Assembly: GCF_000621445.1 (NCBI RefSeq)
Contig: NZ_JHYI01000023.1
Span: 32,226 to 96,225 of the forward strand
Length of the DNA stretch: 64,000 nt
Reading direction: 5' to 3'
Source of the DNA: Alkalihalobacillus bogoriensis ATCC BAA-922
Lineage (GTDB): Bacteria > Bacillota > Bacilli > Bacillales > Bacillaceae_F
Under the pieces are notes generated by a model. That model made no database searches and was not told where the DNA came from. It saw only the letters and a list, made by a program, of their open reading frames with translations. Positions 32,843 to 42,618 of the stretch are shown here, in pieces. The translations under genes were made by a program, and so were the position numbers. Position 1 is the stretch's first letter; the number at the start of each line of letters is the position of its first letter.

Positions 32843-33358
32843 ATGCAGAAGAAATATTATATTTATCGTTCGAGAGGAAAATTATTAGCTGCTACACTAT
32901 TTTTATTATTACTAGTTTTACTTTTTAGTTTTGTAGGAGTTTTTCTTTTGTTTAATAGAGGAGTGACGGTTGACACAATTGCGAATATCGTGGCAGTAGT
33001 ATTTTTATTCATTTTTTATTCATATGTAAGAAAAAAATATAAGGAAAATAAACCAGAAGTTATTTTGAATGAGGAAGGCCTCTACTTAGAAAGCTTTTCC
33101 ATCTTAATTCGGTGGGAAGATATCGATGGTTACTATATTCAAAAAGTATTGAAATTACCCTTTCTGTTTTTTGTTGTAAAAAACGAAGAAAAATATATTG
33201 AACAATTAAAAAGAGTTAATAAAAATAAGGCATTGACAAATGTAGATAATGAGCTTCCAGCCTTTGATGTTTACTTAGGAGTTCTAGAAAATAAAGCTGA
33301 ATTGATAAAGGCATTGGAAGATTACCAGGTTCCTATGGTAAATCAAATATCTTCTTAA
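32843..33358 (+). CDS. STM3941-like membrane protein (first of two paralogues)
   Basis: A 171-residue protein with two N-terminal helices (about 15-37 and 45-63) followed by a PH-like soluble domain: KPEVILNEEGLYLESFSILIRWEDIDGYYI, where a strand-turn-strand with 'IRWEDI' is characteristic. AGGAGGG precedes the start. The next gene is a paralogue with the same layout. The function is unknown. Confidence 0.72.
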   Translation: MQKKYYIYRSRGKLLAATLFLLLLVLLFSFVGVFLLFNRGVTVDTIANIVAVVFLFIFYSYVRKKYKENKPEVILNEEGLYLESFSILIRWEDIDGYYIQKVLKLPFLFFVVKNEEKYIEQLKRVNKNKALTNVDNELPAFDVYLGVLENKAELIKALEDYQVPMVNQISS

Positions 33359-33468
33359 ATTCAAGCACATAGTAATTTTTCCCTAATAAATATTCATTCT
33401 AATGTAGGATGAAATGAAATCATAGTTTCATTATTATTTTAGAGATGAGTTGAAGGGAGGACTACATA

Positions 33469-33978
33469 TTGAAGGAATATCGAATTGAAAGATCAAAGAA
33501 GAAAATGATCGGTGGAATTGTACTTTTATTATTTTTTGGGTTACCTTTTAGTTTCTTAGGCGTATATTTAATTGTAGATGAAGGATTTTCATTTATTTCA
33601 CTTTTATTCATTGGATTAGGAGTCGTTCTATTATCATTTATGATATACGCTATAAAAAAAGTAAAAGATAATAGTCCTGATGTCATAATAAGTAAACGAG
33701 GAATTTATTTAGATATGTTCACGGTCTGGATTCGCTGGGAAGATATTGAAGGAATTCTACCTTATCAATTACAAGGTCAAACTTTCTTTGGTGTCATTGT
33801 AAAAGAGGAAGAAAAATATATTTCTCCTTTAAAAGCGAGTAAACGGAATCTCATCCGTATAAACCAAAAGATGGGTTTCCCAGGCTTTAATATTTCTTTA
33901 ACCTATTTAAAACATAAAGAACAGTTATTTGAGGCATTGGACGCATACAATGTGCCGATATTAGAAGTCGTTTCATAA
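33469..33978 (+). CDS. STM3941-like membrane protein (second paralogue)
   Basis: A 169-residue protein aligning along its length with the previous gene: two helices (about 13-35 and 43-62), SPDVIISKRGIYLDMFTVWIRWEDIEGI, and the same C-terminal motif ALDAYNVPI. It uses a TTG start with GAAGGGAGG 8 bases upstream. A local tandem duplication with considerable divergence. It ends in a strong terminator. Confidence 0.72.
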   Translation: MKEYRIERSKKKMIGGIVLLLFFGLPFSFLGVYLIVDEGFSFISLLFIGLGVVLLSFMIYAIKKVKDNSPDVIISKRGIYLDMFTVWIRWEDIEGILPYQLQGQTFFGVIVKEEEKYISPLKASKRNLIRINQKMGFPGFNISLTYLKHKEQLFEALDAYNVPILEVVS

Positions 33979-34026
33979 AAAAAGTGTTCGAAATGGTGAT
34001 TATTTACCATTTCGAACACTTTTTTT
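33977..34026 (+). terminator. strong terminator after the STM3941-like pair
   Basis: AAAGTGTTCGAAATGGT pairs perfectly with ACCATTTCGAACACTTT, flanked by A and T runs. Confidence 0.95.
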
Positions 34027-34045
34027 AAAAGATTAGAAAGCAAAA

Positions 34046-34113
34046 AATTAGGTGGAGCAACGAAGGGGGAGCACCTGAGCTTGTAACGAAAAGACGCTCC
34101 CGTGTTTTTCTTA
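34046..34113. repeat. dispersed repeat, decayed solo copy
   Basis: AAAATTAGGTGGAGCAACG, then GGGGGAGCACCTGAGCTTG and the conserved end GAAAAGACGCTCCCGTGTTTTTCTTA. The last three bases are the stop codon of the leftward GNAT-like gene. Confidence 0.65.
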
Positions 34114-34626
34114 ATATTGGGGATTCCAAATGATATAACCTGATTTTGTTTCTTCGTTGACAGACACTTGAAAATGATGCTTTTCATAAAAAGCTATGAG
34201 TCTATTAATATGGTTCCAATCCCGTTTTACAAGATCACCTGTAAGAAATTGAATGTTTTTTTGTTCAGCCATTTGCTGAAGGTAGGACATACAAACAGAA
34301 CCATAGCCTTTATTAACAGGTCCTTTAATATCATTGATATGAATCGTATTTGTGTCGGTATATGTTGCTTGTATGCAAAAATCCCATTGACCTGTATAGG
34401 CGGTTTCACATTCGTTTAACATGACTTGACATTGAACGCCATCGTCATATTTATAGAGAATGACCCATTGTTCTTGCATTGTTTGGTCAATTGCAACAAC
34501 TTCCCACTTTTTTGCAATTTCAAATAAATTTTCTCTCATTCGAAAAATTTGAAACTCCATATCTTCCAGTTTCTCGGTGTCTCTTTTTTCATCCCTCTTC
34601 TCAAGTATAAGTATGTTTTGTGTCAT
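34111..34626 (-). CDS. GNAT-like N-acetyltransferase domain protein
   Basis: A 171-residue protein. The second half has the GNAT order: a beta strand (IHINDIKG), then the acetyl-CoA loop-like NKGYGSVCMSYLQQMAE, then the strand IQFLTGDL and NRLIAFYEKHHFQV, the usual 'FYEKxGF' end. The first half is helical and less typical. The stop codon coincides with the end of a dispersed repeat, whose hairpin probably serves as the terminator. The substrate is unknown. Confidence 0.6.
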   Translation of the reverse strand: MTQNILILEKRDEKRDTEKLEDMEFQIFRMRENLFEIAKKWEVVAIDQTMQEQWVILYKYDDGVQCQVMLNECETAYTGQWDFCIQATYTDTNTIHINDIKGPVNKGYGSVCMSYLQQMAEQKNIQFLTGDLVKRDWNHINRLIAFYEKHHFQVSVNEETKSGYIIWNPQY

Positions 34627-34779
34627 TGTCCTCTCCTTTTTTTCGTTTCATGTTATAATATGTCATTTTTATTGGAAGTGTCACACCTGTAAAAGTATAG
34701 CATCGACCGTATGACATGAAAACAAAAACACCCTACATATTAATCCGTTCACAATGATAAGGAGATTTCAAAAAATGGA
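34627..34779. other. gene-free spacer left of the Bat-like operon
   Basis: An AT-rich stretch holding the promoter of the leftward GNAT-like gene. I see no gene or strong hairpin in it. Confidence 0.4.
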
Positions 34780-34809
34780 TTGACAATTATGTAGTTTTCT
34801 CGTTATGAT
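34780..34809 (+). promoter_or_regulatory. promoter of the 35-47 kb operon
   Basis: A perfect TTGACA at 34780-34785 and TATGAT at 34804-34809 are 18 bases apart. The first start codon is 195 bases further on, leaving a long leader with no recognised riboswitch fold. Confidence 0.7.
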
Positions 34810-35004
34810 GTTTGTATTAACTGTATTATGAGTAGTAGTACACATGAAGAGGTGAAAAAAATCTAGTTACATATTTTTACACAGGAAATACGCTATAAAT
34901 AAGAAAAAACAAATATGATTCTTTTCATGATTATGGTACTTTTAGTTTTATATGGGATCTAGTATTCTATGAACTTATTCTTTATTTAGAAAGCAGGGGA
35001 AGTT

Positions 35005-37359
35005 ATGTTACAGAAGTTATTAAAAATTGTCTTGCTTGCATTTGTCCTATTATCTTTTATACCTTCACAAGTTAAAGCCGAAGGACAAATTCATGTTGAA
35101 ACAAGTATTGGTTTTGAAAATAAAATTAAGCAATACCAAGGTTTTCCGGTTGAAGTTACACTAACAAACAAAGGGGAAGATATTGCAGGGGAATTAGTGA
35201 TTCAGGTTTCACCTGGCTATCACTCAAACAATGGCAGTATTATTACTCAAGTGGATCTTCCAGCTAATAGTGAGAAAACAATTCAATTAACAGTCCCTGG
35301 GTTAGGCGATTCTTATTATTATAATAATCAAAACTTCGAACATATTAAATTTTATGAAGGGTCTTGGCAAACTGGGAAAGAAATCCCATTAACTGGTCAA
35401 ACAAAACTTTCTCCACGGATTTTAAGTGAAGATGAAATCGTATTTGGGCTTTTAACTACGAATCCAGATGCTTTTAATTTTATTAAATCTGTAAAAGGTC
35501 CTTGGGGAAATCAACATTCAACTATGCCAATCGAAGACACACAAATTCCTACAAACCCAATGGGTCTCTCAATGTTTTCAGCAATCGTTGTTGATCAATA
35601 TGCAGTTGCTGACTTGTCTGCTGAACAACAAAGAGCTATTGCTTCTTGGGTGTCACTTGGTGGACAATTATTTGTTACTGCTGACTTGTCCGCACCACAA
35701 AAACTAGGAGATTTATCGCGTTTTTTACCAATGTCGAGTGATTTAAAATCAGAAACGATCGATGCCGAGTTTTTTGAAAACGTAAGTGAAGAAGAATATC
35801 CGAATAAACAAGTTGAGGTCGTTATCGGAAATCTTCATGAAGACGCAGTAATCATTCAAAAAACTGACGATGATATTCCACTTATTACGTCAAGGTCTCA
35901 CGGTAGTGGTGAGATTATCCAGTTGAGCTTTTCACCAAGTGCGCAAACTTTCGCGAGTTGGGATGGGGCAACTAAGTATTGGACGAATGCATTTATGCAG
36001 CAACAATCAAACAATCACTACTATTATGAATCGATTTATGACCGTCTTGGCTGGGGGTTTGCATCGACTGCAAACTTGTTCCCATCCTCATTTTTACCAT
36101 TTTCTCTTCTTGTTGGGGTTATGGTTGTTTATATTTTAATTATCTTTCCAGCTCTATTTTTCATTTTGAAAAAAATGGATAAGCGTGAACATTCATGGTG
36201 GATTATCCCGGCATTATCTTTATTAATATGTCTAGCGATTTTTGGATTTGGTGGGAAAGATCGAATTGCTCAACCACAATTAAATGAAATAACATTGCTT
36301 CAAATCGATGAGCAAGGAACCGGACAGGGTTACGGTAGCGTTGCTTTTTTAAGTAATAAAAGTGGAAATTATGCAATGACGGTTGGGACAGGAGATTTTT
36401 TAGGATTCCCTATTAGTATGTCTCATAATATGGGCTCAGCTCTGTCAACTTCAGGTATTCGTAATCAAGGTGACGAAGTGGACTTTTTATTTAAAGACGT
36501 CGAATATTGGTCCATTCGTAATGTAACGGGTCCATTATCAAATATAGAAACCGGACAGTTTGATACAAATTTGCAATTATCGAACAAAAAGCTTACAGGA
36601 ACAATAACAAATCATACACAGTTTACGTTTGATGAACTACTATTTTTGTCTGGACGTCAAGAAGAATCAATAGGAGCGATAGCACCCGGAGAAACAATCG
36701 AAGTTGAGATTGACTTAAAAGGTTCTCTTCTATTAGCGCCTTCGTATCGAAATATGAATTACAACCCAAATCAAGAGTTACACGAAAGGAGAAGAGAAGA
36801 ATTACTGAATCAGATGATTGAGTTTAACCTGTTTGAGCGTGGGAAACCATCCATTGTTGGTTTAACAAAGGAAGAAGTATTGCAAACAACACTTGAAAAC
36901 AGTGACCCTCTTGTGGAACGGTTGAATGTGATAACACAATCTGTTCATGTAGAAAATTTATATGATGGACCATTTGACCTTGTTACAGATGATTTTGCAC
37001 CTTATGTGTATGGTATTGATCACATGGGCCATTACTTAGAAAGTGACCTTGAATCAGGTGGAAGAATGGTCATGGCTTCTGCTGGAACGTATGAATTTGG
37101 TTATCGGCTTCCTGAAGACCTATTAGATGCTGAGTTTTCATTATTAGAAATTAAAATAAACAATGGCCCCAATTTTGAATATGAAATTTATGTTAGTGAA
37201 TCAGACACTTATGAACCATTAGATGATAAAACGTCATTTGATAAGCCGAAAAAGTATTTTACTGAATATGGTGAAATGTTAATTCGTGTTACAAAGCCAG
37301 ATATGCCTGAACAGATTCCAGTGCCAGAACTGTCCTTGAAAGGGGATGTAAAAGAATGA
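35005..37359 (+). CDS. large exported membrane protein of the Bat-like operon
   Basis: A 784-residue protein. It has a signal peptide (cut near VKA, residue 25) and a beta-sandwich-like extracellular region (about 30-130, with VEVTLTNKGEDIAGELVIQV). A GATase/DUF4350-like domain follows (about 145-310, LSAEQQRAIASWVSLGGQLFV and SHGSGEIIQLSF), then two membrane helices (about 365-390 and 398-415) and another extracellular region to the C-terminus. It is the first gene of an eight-gene operon with an ABC-2 pair, a DUF4175-like protein, MoxR, DUF58 and VWA proteins. The next gene overlaps by ATGA. It is probably a cell-surface partner; the enzyme-like domain lacks an obvious catalytic Cys. Confidence 0.75.
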   Translation: MLQKLLKIVLLAFVLLSFIPSQVKAEGQIHVETSIGFENKIKQYQGFPVEVTLTNKGEDIAGELVIQVSPGYHSNNGSIITQVDLPANSEKTIQLTVPGLGDSYYYNNQNFEHIKFYEGSWQTGKEIPLTGQTKLSPRILSEDEIVFGLLTTNPDAFNFIKSVKGPWGNQHSTMPIEDTQIPTNPMGLSMFSAIVVDQYAVADLSAEQQRAIASWVSLGGQLFVTADLSAPQKLGDLSRFLPMSSDLKSETIDAEFFENVSEEEYPNKQVEVVIGNLHEDAVIIQKTDDDIPLITSRSHGSGEIIQLSFSPSAQTFASWDGATKYWTNAFMQQQSNNHYYYESIYDRLGWGFASTANLFPSSFLPFSLLVGVMVVYILIIFPALFFILKKMDKREHSWWIIPALSLLICLAIFGFGGKDRIAQPQLNEITLLQIDEQGTGQGYGSVAFLSNKSGNYAMTVGTGDFLGFPISMSHNMGSALSTSGIRNQGDEVDFLFKDVEYWSIRNVTGPLSNIETGQFDTNLQLSNKKLTGTITNHTQFTFDELLFLSGRQEESIGAIAPGETIEVEIDLKGSLLLAPSYRNMNYNPNQELHERRREELLNQMIEFNLFERGKPSIVGLTKEEVLQTTLENSDPLVERLNVITQSVHVENLYDGPFDLVTDDFAPYVYGIDHMGHYLESDLESGGRMVMASAGTYEFGYRLPEDLLDAEFSLLEIKINNGPNFEYEIYVSESDTYEPLDDKTSFDKPKKYFTEYGEMLIRVTKPDMPEQIPVPELSLKGDVKE

Positions 37360-38288
37360 TTGAAACAGTCAACCTTACAAAAAAATATGGTTCATTTACA
37401 GCATTAGATAATTTAAATCTCTCGATATCTGAGGGGACAGTTTTTGGTTTTGTTGGTCAAAACGGGGCAGGAAAATCAACAACGTTTCAAATATTAGCAA
37501 CGTTAATGTCTCCAACGTATGGAACAGCGTATATTAATGGGTTAGATGTAACAAAAGAGTCAGTGAAAGTAAGACGTCTCATTGGGTATATGCCTGACTT
37601 TTTTGGGGTATATGACCAATTTAAAGCCATAGAATATTTAGACTTCTACGGTGCTAGTTACGGTCTTAGTGTAGAGGAGCGAGCAGCTGTTATTCCACAG
37701 CTTTTAGAACTAGTCAACCTTACACATAAAAAAGATTCATATGTTGATTTACTTTCCCGTGGGATGAAGCAAAGATTATGTTTAGCGCGATCTTTAATTC
37801 ATGACCCTAAAGTGTTAATTTTAGATGAACCAGCGTCAGGCTTAGATCCAAGAGCACGAGTAGAAATGAGAGAAATATTAAAAGAGCTTAAAACAATGGG
37901 AAAAACAATTATTATATCGTCTCATATTCTACCTGAATTAGCGGAAATGTGTGACGAAATCGGAGTTATTGATAATGGAAAGCTCGTGGCGACAGGTACT
38001 GTGTCTGAAATTCAAGACAAATTACAACAGCAAAAAATCATTCAAATTACAGTCAATGATGAACACGAAAGAGCGGTCCGCTTTTTTGAAGATGACCCAA
38101 GTGTGTTTAATGTAGTATTGGATGAGTCTGGAATGATTCAATTTGGATATAAGGGCTCTGATAAAGACCAACAAGCACTTCTTAAAAAAGCGGTTTTAGC
38201 TGATATTTCAATGATAAGCTTTAAACATCTTGAAAAGAACCTTGAAGATGTCTTTATGGAAATTACAAAAGGAGCGGATGAGAAATGA
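37356..38288 (+). CDS. ABC-2 type transporter ATPase
   Basis: A 310-residue protein with Walker A GQNGAGKSTTFQ, Q-loop region GYMPDFFGVYD, signature LSRGMKQRLCLARSL, Walker B VLILDEPASGLD and ISSHIL. The last ~90 residues form the C-terminal domain of NatA/CcmA-like ATPases. ATGA overlaps on both sides tie it to the upstream surface protein and the downstream permease. Together they probably export a wall- or membrane-associated substrate. Confidence 0.92.
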   Translation: MIETVNLTKKYGSFTALDNLNLSISEGTVFGFVGQNGAGKSTTFQILATLMSPTYGTAYINGLDVTKESVKVRRLIGYMPDFFGVYDQFKAIEYLDFYGASYGLSVEERAAVIPQLLELVNLTHKKDSYVDLLSRGMKQRLCLARSLIHDPKVLILDEPASGLDPRARVEMREILKELKTMGKTIIISSHILPELAEMCDEIGVIDNGKLVATGTVSEIQDKLQQQKIIQITVNDEHERAVRFFEDDPSVFNVVLDESGMIQFGYKGSDKDQQALLKKAVLADISMISFKHLEKNLEDVFMEITKGADEK

Positions 38289-39160
38289 ACATAAAAGTTA
38301 ATAACCCGGTTTTAAATAAAGAATTTCGCTTACGTTTTCGCTCGATTAAAAGTTATATCGGAATAGCTTGTTATTTAGGAATTCTTGCATTAATATCATT
38401 AGGTTTTATCGGTCTAACATTAGTGATGGATTATGGCGGAGTGTTTCGACCTGAGGAAAGCCGAAGCATGTTCATTATGATAAGTATGCTACAACTTGCA
38501 CTTGTTATTTTTATAACACCAGGATTAACCGCTGGAATTATCAGTAGTGAACGAGAACGTCAAACGTTACCGATTTTATTAACAACGGCACAATCTTCTA
38601 GTGCGATTATACTGAGTAAACTTTTTTCATCGCTTGCGTATTTAGTGTTAATTGTATTAGGTACGGGACCGTTGTATATGATTATTTTCTTATATGGTGG
38701 TATATCACCGCTAAATGTATTTGCTAGCTTCGCGTTGTATTTATTTACGATGCTTGTCATCGGAAGTATAGGTGTACTCGCTTCAACACTTATTCGTAAA
38801 ACGATTATTGCGATGGTCACAACGTATAGCATTGCCTTTTTTCTTGCAGGAGGGCTGGCCATCATAACGATGATGGTGATGAGTTTTAGCTATGAGTTTT
38901 ACTCACAAGGATCTGATTTTATATGGCCGTTTTTAATTGCTTCTTTAAATATTCCAATTATGTTTTTTTCACTCCTTGAACCTGCCGTTATGGAGGAATT
39001 TAAAACAATGGCTGGAATTTCATTTTCACCATGGATCATTTTCTTTAGTTTTTATGGTGTCATTATTATTGTAAGTTTGGGGTTAGCGATTACAAATCTA
39101 CGTCCGAAAATGAAAACGAAAAACTTTCCTAAACGACAACAGGAAATGTCGACTGAATAA
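38285..39160 (+). CDS. ABC-2 type permease
   Basis: A 291-residue protein with six helices. The loop ISSERERQTLPILLTT (about 85-100) is the hallmark of ABC-2 permeases with their conserved 'ERE..T' stretch after helix 2. A basic C-terminal tail (RPKMKTKNFPKRQQE) follows the last helix. ATGA overlap with the ATPase gene. Confidence 0.9.
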   Translation: MNIKVNNPVLNKEFRLRFRSIKSYIGIACYLGILALISLGFIGLTLVMDYGGVFRPEESRSMFIMISMLQLALVIFITPGLTAGIISSERERQTLPILLTTAQSSSAIILSKLFSSLAYLVLIVLGTGPLYMIIFLYGGISPLNVFASFALYLFTMLVIGSIGVLASTLIRKTIIAMVTTYSIAFFLAGGLAIITMMVMSFSYEFYSQGSDFIWPFLIASLNIPIMFFSLLEPAVMEEFKTMAGISFSPWIIFFSFYGVIIIVSLGLAITNLRPKMKTKNFPKRQQEMSTE

Positions 39161-39192
39161 TAGGATGTAAGAAGAAAAGAGGTGACTATTTC

Positions 39193-40731
39193 ATGGATGA
39201 GAAAGGACAGTTTTTGAGGCTGTTATATGAAGTGAAAAAACGATTATGGTTTCACCATATTATTCGTTTTATTCAACTCGGTTTATTATATGCTATTGGC
39301 ACCATCTTTTTCATTTCGATTGTCGCTCGGTATATACTCGTTTCTTACTTACCGCTTTGGTTACTAGGTAGTACTGTTGTAGTAACGATAATTATCCTTG
39401 TTTTAATATTGAAAAAACGACCAAGTACATTAAAAGCGGCTATGCTTTTTGACAATGAAGTCAAAGAAGACCGCGTTATTACAGCGTTTTCCTTTATTGA
39501 TGATGCAAAAGAGCTAACCGTATTCCAACGTCGAGATGCTGTTTTGGCAATGAAAAAAACAAAACAAAAAGTGCTAAGTGAGCAAAAAGTACCATTTCAA
39601 TGGAAGGAACTCACTGTTGCTCTTCTATTACTAGCAGCGACAGTAACCTCTTTTCTTTTTCCGAGTGAGCGCATGTTAGCAGCTAGTGAATTAGAAAAGA
39701 CACTCGAAATTGCCAACGAAGCAAAAGAAGAAGTAAAGGAAATAACTGAAGAGGAACCATTAACAGAAAAGGTAAAAGACCTTTTTGATACGTTAAAAGA
39801 AGAGGTAAAAGAATCGGAAACAGCCGAAGAATTACTAGAGACATTGTTAGAGAATGAAAAGCTTGTAGATGAAGTTAAATTAGAGCTTCAAGAAAAAGAA
39901 CAAGAATTAAAAGAACTGTCGGATATGTTCCAAGAAAATGATTTACAAGACATTTCAAGTGCCATTGATTCTTTGGACAATGAGGCATTACAAGAAGCGA
40001 TGAATAAATTAAATGATCTTGCGTTGACGGACGAACAAAAACAAGCATTAGTGAACATGCATGAACAATTAACAGGAAAAGAAATGGGTAATGCAGAGGA
40101 TTTATCCCCGGAAGAGTTAGCGGAAATGCTTGAGGAGCTTGCCGAAAAATTAACGGAACTATTAGAGGCGGGACTCGATTTAGAAACGATAATTGCGATG
40201 CAAAATAATCTTCAAGCTGTCGCTAACAATGTGAATGCGAATTTAGGAAAAGCGGGACTTCCATCTAAACCATCGTTATCATTTGCAGACTCTAACTCTT
40301 CAGGCCAATCGAATTCTGATCAAGAAGGAACAGGGGATGGTGAAGGGCAATCAGAAGGGTCTGGTAATGGAAACAGTAATGGAAATGGAAATGGAAATGG
40401 AAATGGCAACGGGTCAGGGCAAGGCGGAAATGGAACAGGATCTGGTTCAGGTAATGGAGCTGGAACGGGACAAGGGTCAAGAGAGTTAGTAACGATTCCA
40501 GAACGAATTGACGGAAAAACAAATCTTGAAACAGATGGAGGAGAACTCAGTACAGGGACGAGTGAAAAACAACAGTCTAATGCACCTGTGTTAAAAGGTT
40601 CTACCCGTCCGTATCAAGAAGTGATTGGTCAATATGAAGAAAGTTATCGTGAAAGTATGGACCGAATGCAATTACCACGTCATTTAGAAGGTGTTGTCCG
40701 TGATTACTTTACGGAACTAAATCAAGAATAG
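39193..40731 (+). CDS. DUF4175-like membrane protein with acidic coiled coil and Gly/Asn-rich linker
   Basis: A 512-residue protein. Two N-terminal helices (about 25-48 and 52-72) are followed by a short basic loop, a third helix (about 140-158), a long acidic helical region (about 170-330, rich in KEEVKE/ELAEMLEELAEKL) and a low-complexity linker of Gly, Asn and Ser (about 370-435) encoded by repeated GGAAAT hexamers. The C-terminus (PYQEVIGQYEESYRESMDRM, then LPRHLEGVVRDYF) is typical of DUF4175/YeaL-like partners of MoxR operons. It presumably sits in the membrane and connects to the MoxR/VWA machinery. Confidence 0.75.
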   Translation: MDEKGQFLRLLYEVKKRLWFHHIIRFIQLGLLYAIGTIFFISIVARYILVSYLPLWLLGSTVVVTIIILVLILKKRPSTLKAAMLFDNEVKEDRVITAFSFIDDAKELTVFQRRDAVLAMKKTKQKVLSEQKVPFQWKELTVALLLLAATVTSFLFPSERMLAASELEKTLEIANEAKEEVKEITEEEPLTEKVKDLFDTLKEEVKESETAEELLETLLENEKLVDEVKLELQEKEQELKELSDMFQENDLQDISSAIDSLDNEALQEAMNKLNDLALTDEQKQALVNMHEQLTGKEMGNAEDLSPEELAEMLEELAEKLTELLEAGLDLETIIAMQNNLQAVANNVNANLGKAGLPSKPSLSFADSNSSGQSNSDQEGTGDGEGQSEGSGNGNSNGNGNGNGNGNGSGQGGNGTGSGSGNGAGTGQGSRELVTIPERIDGKTNLETDGGELSTGTSEKQQSNAPVLKGSTRPYQEVIGQYEESYRESMDRMQLPRHLEGVVRDYFTELNQE

Positions 40732-40743
40732 GAGTGACTTTTA

Positions 40744-41733
40744 TTGAAAGAACAACAATATGAAAACGCACGCGAACAGTTACAAAAGACAAAAGCGACG
40801 ATACAGTCTTTTATCGTTGGTCAAGAAGAAACAATCAATCAAATTATTTGGTCTATGTTTGCTGGGGGCCATGCTTTGCTTGAAGGCTTACCTGGAGTTG
40901 GAAAAACGATGATGATTAAAACGATTTCAGAAGTGATGAATTTATCGTTTTCGCGTGTGCAATTCACTCCTGATTTAATGCCAGCAGATATTACAGGGAC
41001 GATGATGATTGAACCGAATGAAGAAGGAAAACAGCAATTTGTCTTTCATAAAGGACCAGTGTTCGCCAATATTGTCTTAGCTGATGAAATCAACAGAGCT
41101 ACACCAAAAACTCAAAGTGCTTTATTGGAAGCAATGGCGGAAAAAACAGTTACAGTGATTGGAGAAACAGCCTCTCTTCCCGCGCCATTTTTTGTATTAG
41201 CAACACAAAATCCTGTTGATTTAGAAGGGACGTACCCTCTTCCTGAAGCGCAAATGGACCGCTTTTTATGTAAGATTAATGTTCAATACCCAACGAAGGA
41301 AGAATTAAAAATGATCGTGGAACGAACCGTTACTTCTAACCCTGAAGCGTTATCAGCAGTCATTGAAGGAGCTGATGTCCTTTCGATTCAAGCATTAGCA
41401 CAAGGGATTTTAGTTGCAGAGGAGATGCTTGATTTTGCAGTCAATATCGTTATGGCGACGCATGCAGATCATGAGTTAGCACCTGCATCTGTAAAGCAAT
41501 ATGTCCGCTTCGGCTCGGGCCCTCGTGGTTTGCAAAGTTTAATTAAAATCGCGAAAGTCCGTGCATTAATGGAAGGCAGATACCATGTATCTTCTGGTGA
41601 TATTAAGCATGCCGCTCTACCTGTTTTACGTCATCGTTTGTTTTTAAATTTTGAAGGAGAAGCAACAGGGATAACGACAGATGTAATTATTACAGATGTA
41701 ATCGAAGCTGTTTCTGTTGCGACAACGGTGTAA
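40744..41733 (+). CDS. MoxR family AAA+ ATPase
   Basis: A 329-residue protein with Walker A EGLPGVGKTMMIK (about 43-55), Walker B ILADEINRATPKTQSALLEAM, sensor 1 LATQNPVDLEGTYPLPEAQMDRF and the C-terminal lid domain. MoxR proteins act as chaperones or assembly factors with VWA-domain partners, which are encoded just downstream. TTG start at 40744. It ends in a TAATG overlap with the DUF58 gene. Confidence 0.95.
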   Translation: MKEQQYENAREQLQKTKATIQSFIVGQEETINQIIWSMFAGGHALLEGLPGVGKTMMIKTISEVMNLSFSRVQFTPDLMPADITGTMMIEPNEEGKQQFVFHKGPVFANIVLADEINRATPKTQSALLEAMAEKTVTVIGETASLPAPFFVLATQNPVDLEGTYPLPEAQMDRFLCKINVQYPTKEELKMIVERTVTSNPEALSAVIEGADVLSIQALAQGILVAEEMLDFAVNIVMATHADHELAPASVKQYVRFGSGPRGLQSLIKIAKVRALMEGRYHVSSGDIKHAALPVLRHRLFLNFEGEATGITTDVIITDVIEAVSVATTV

Positions 41734-42596
41734 TGGTGTTGTTACCATCTGATATACGGATGCGTTTAGCTCGTTATAAGTGGAATACTTCTTTGTTGAA
41801 ACGAGGTTTTCAAAAAGGGAGTCGTAAATCTTCTGTTTTTGGTAGTTCACTAGATTTCTCGGATTTTCGGCCATATCAACCTGGTGACGATGTTAGACAA
41901 ATTGATTGGAATGTTTATGCGAGAACAAATCGTCATTATATAAAGCGATTTTTAGATGAGCAAGAGCTTTCTATTACAGTGATGTTAGATTGTTCAGCTT
42001 CTATGCATTTTGATGAAGCGAAGTGGAAGAAAGCAAAAGCACTTTGTGCGGCTATTAGTTATATTGGACTTGCAAATGATGACCGAATTACATTTGTTCC
42101 TGTTGGAGCAGGGAATAAGCCGTTTCGTAATAAAAAAGGAGTAGTGTTTTCATCACAGATGATGACGTATGTTGATTCGGTTAAAGGAACGGAGCAAGAA
42201 CAATTTTTTTCGATTGTTGAACATTATAGACAACCGACAACTGCTTTAACTTTTATTGTGTCTGATTGCTTAGAAAACAGCGAAATCGTCATTGATAAAT
42301 TAAAAAAACTTCAAACGAATCAACAATTGCGACTCGTTCAGCTTTTATCAGAAGCAGAAATGGAACCAGCAACAGTTGGAGATTTGAAATTAATTGATGT
42401 CGAAACAAAAGAAACGGTTCAAGTTAGCTTGAATCGCCAAGTCCTTACTACATATAAACAAAGACTTCAAGCCCATTGTCATGAAATAGAAAAAGCTTGT
42501 CATGAGCGTGGAATTGGGTATTTACTACTAAGTACAAAGCAATCGCTTGACCATGTCATCTTTTCAGAAATGAGAAAAAATGGCTGGTTATCTTAG
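41733..42596 (+). CDS. DUF58 domain protein
   Basis: A 287-residue soluble protein. The DUF58 signature GSSLDFSDFRPYQPGDDVRQIDW (shown here in part) is at about 30-55, followed by a VWA-like fold whose metal site reads LDCSASM (DxSxS). DUF58 proteins are the constant partners of MoxR ATPases. Coupled to moxR by TAATG; the BatA-like gene follows after 22 bases. Confidence 0.93.
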   Translation: MVLLPSDIRMRLARYKWNTSLLKRGFQKGSRKSSVFGSSLDFSDFRPYQPGDDVRQIDWNVYARTNRHYIKRFLDEQELSITVMLDCSASMHFDEAKWKKAKALCAAISYIGLANDDRITFVPVGAGNKPFRNKKGVVFSSQMMTYVDSVKGTEQEQFFSIVEHYRQPTTALTFIVSDCLENSEIVIDKLKKLQTNQQLRLVQLLSEAEMEPATVGDLKLIDVETKETVQVSLNRQVLTTYKQRLQAHCHEIEKACHERGIGYLLLSTKQSLDHVIFSEMRKNGWLS

Positions 42597-42618
42597 CGAA
42601 CTATGAGCTAGAGAGTAG

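Noticed and set aside
34810..35004. riboswitch in the long leader of the Bat-like operon
   Set aside because: No known aptamer signature or strong stem is visible; it is AT-rich and looks unstructured.
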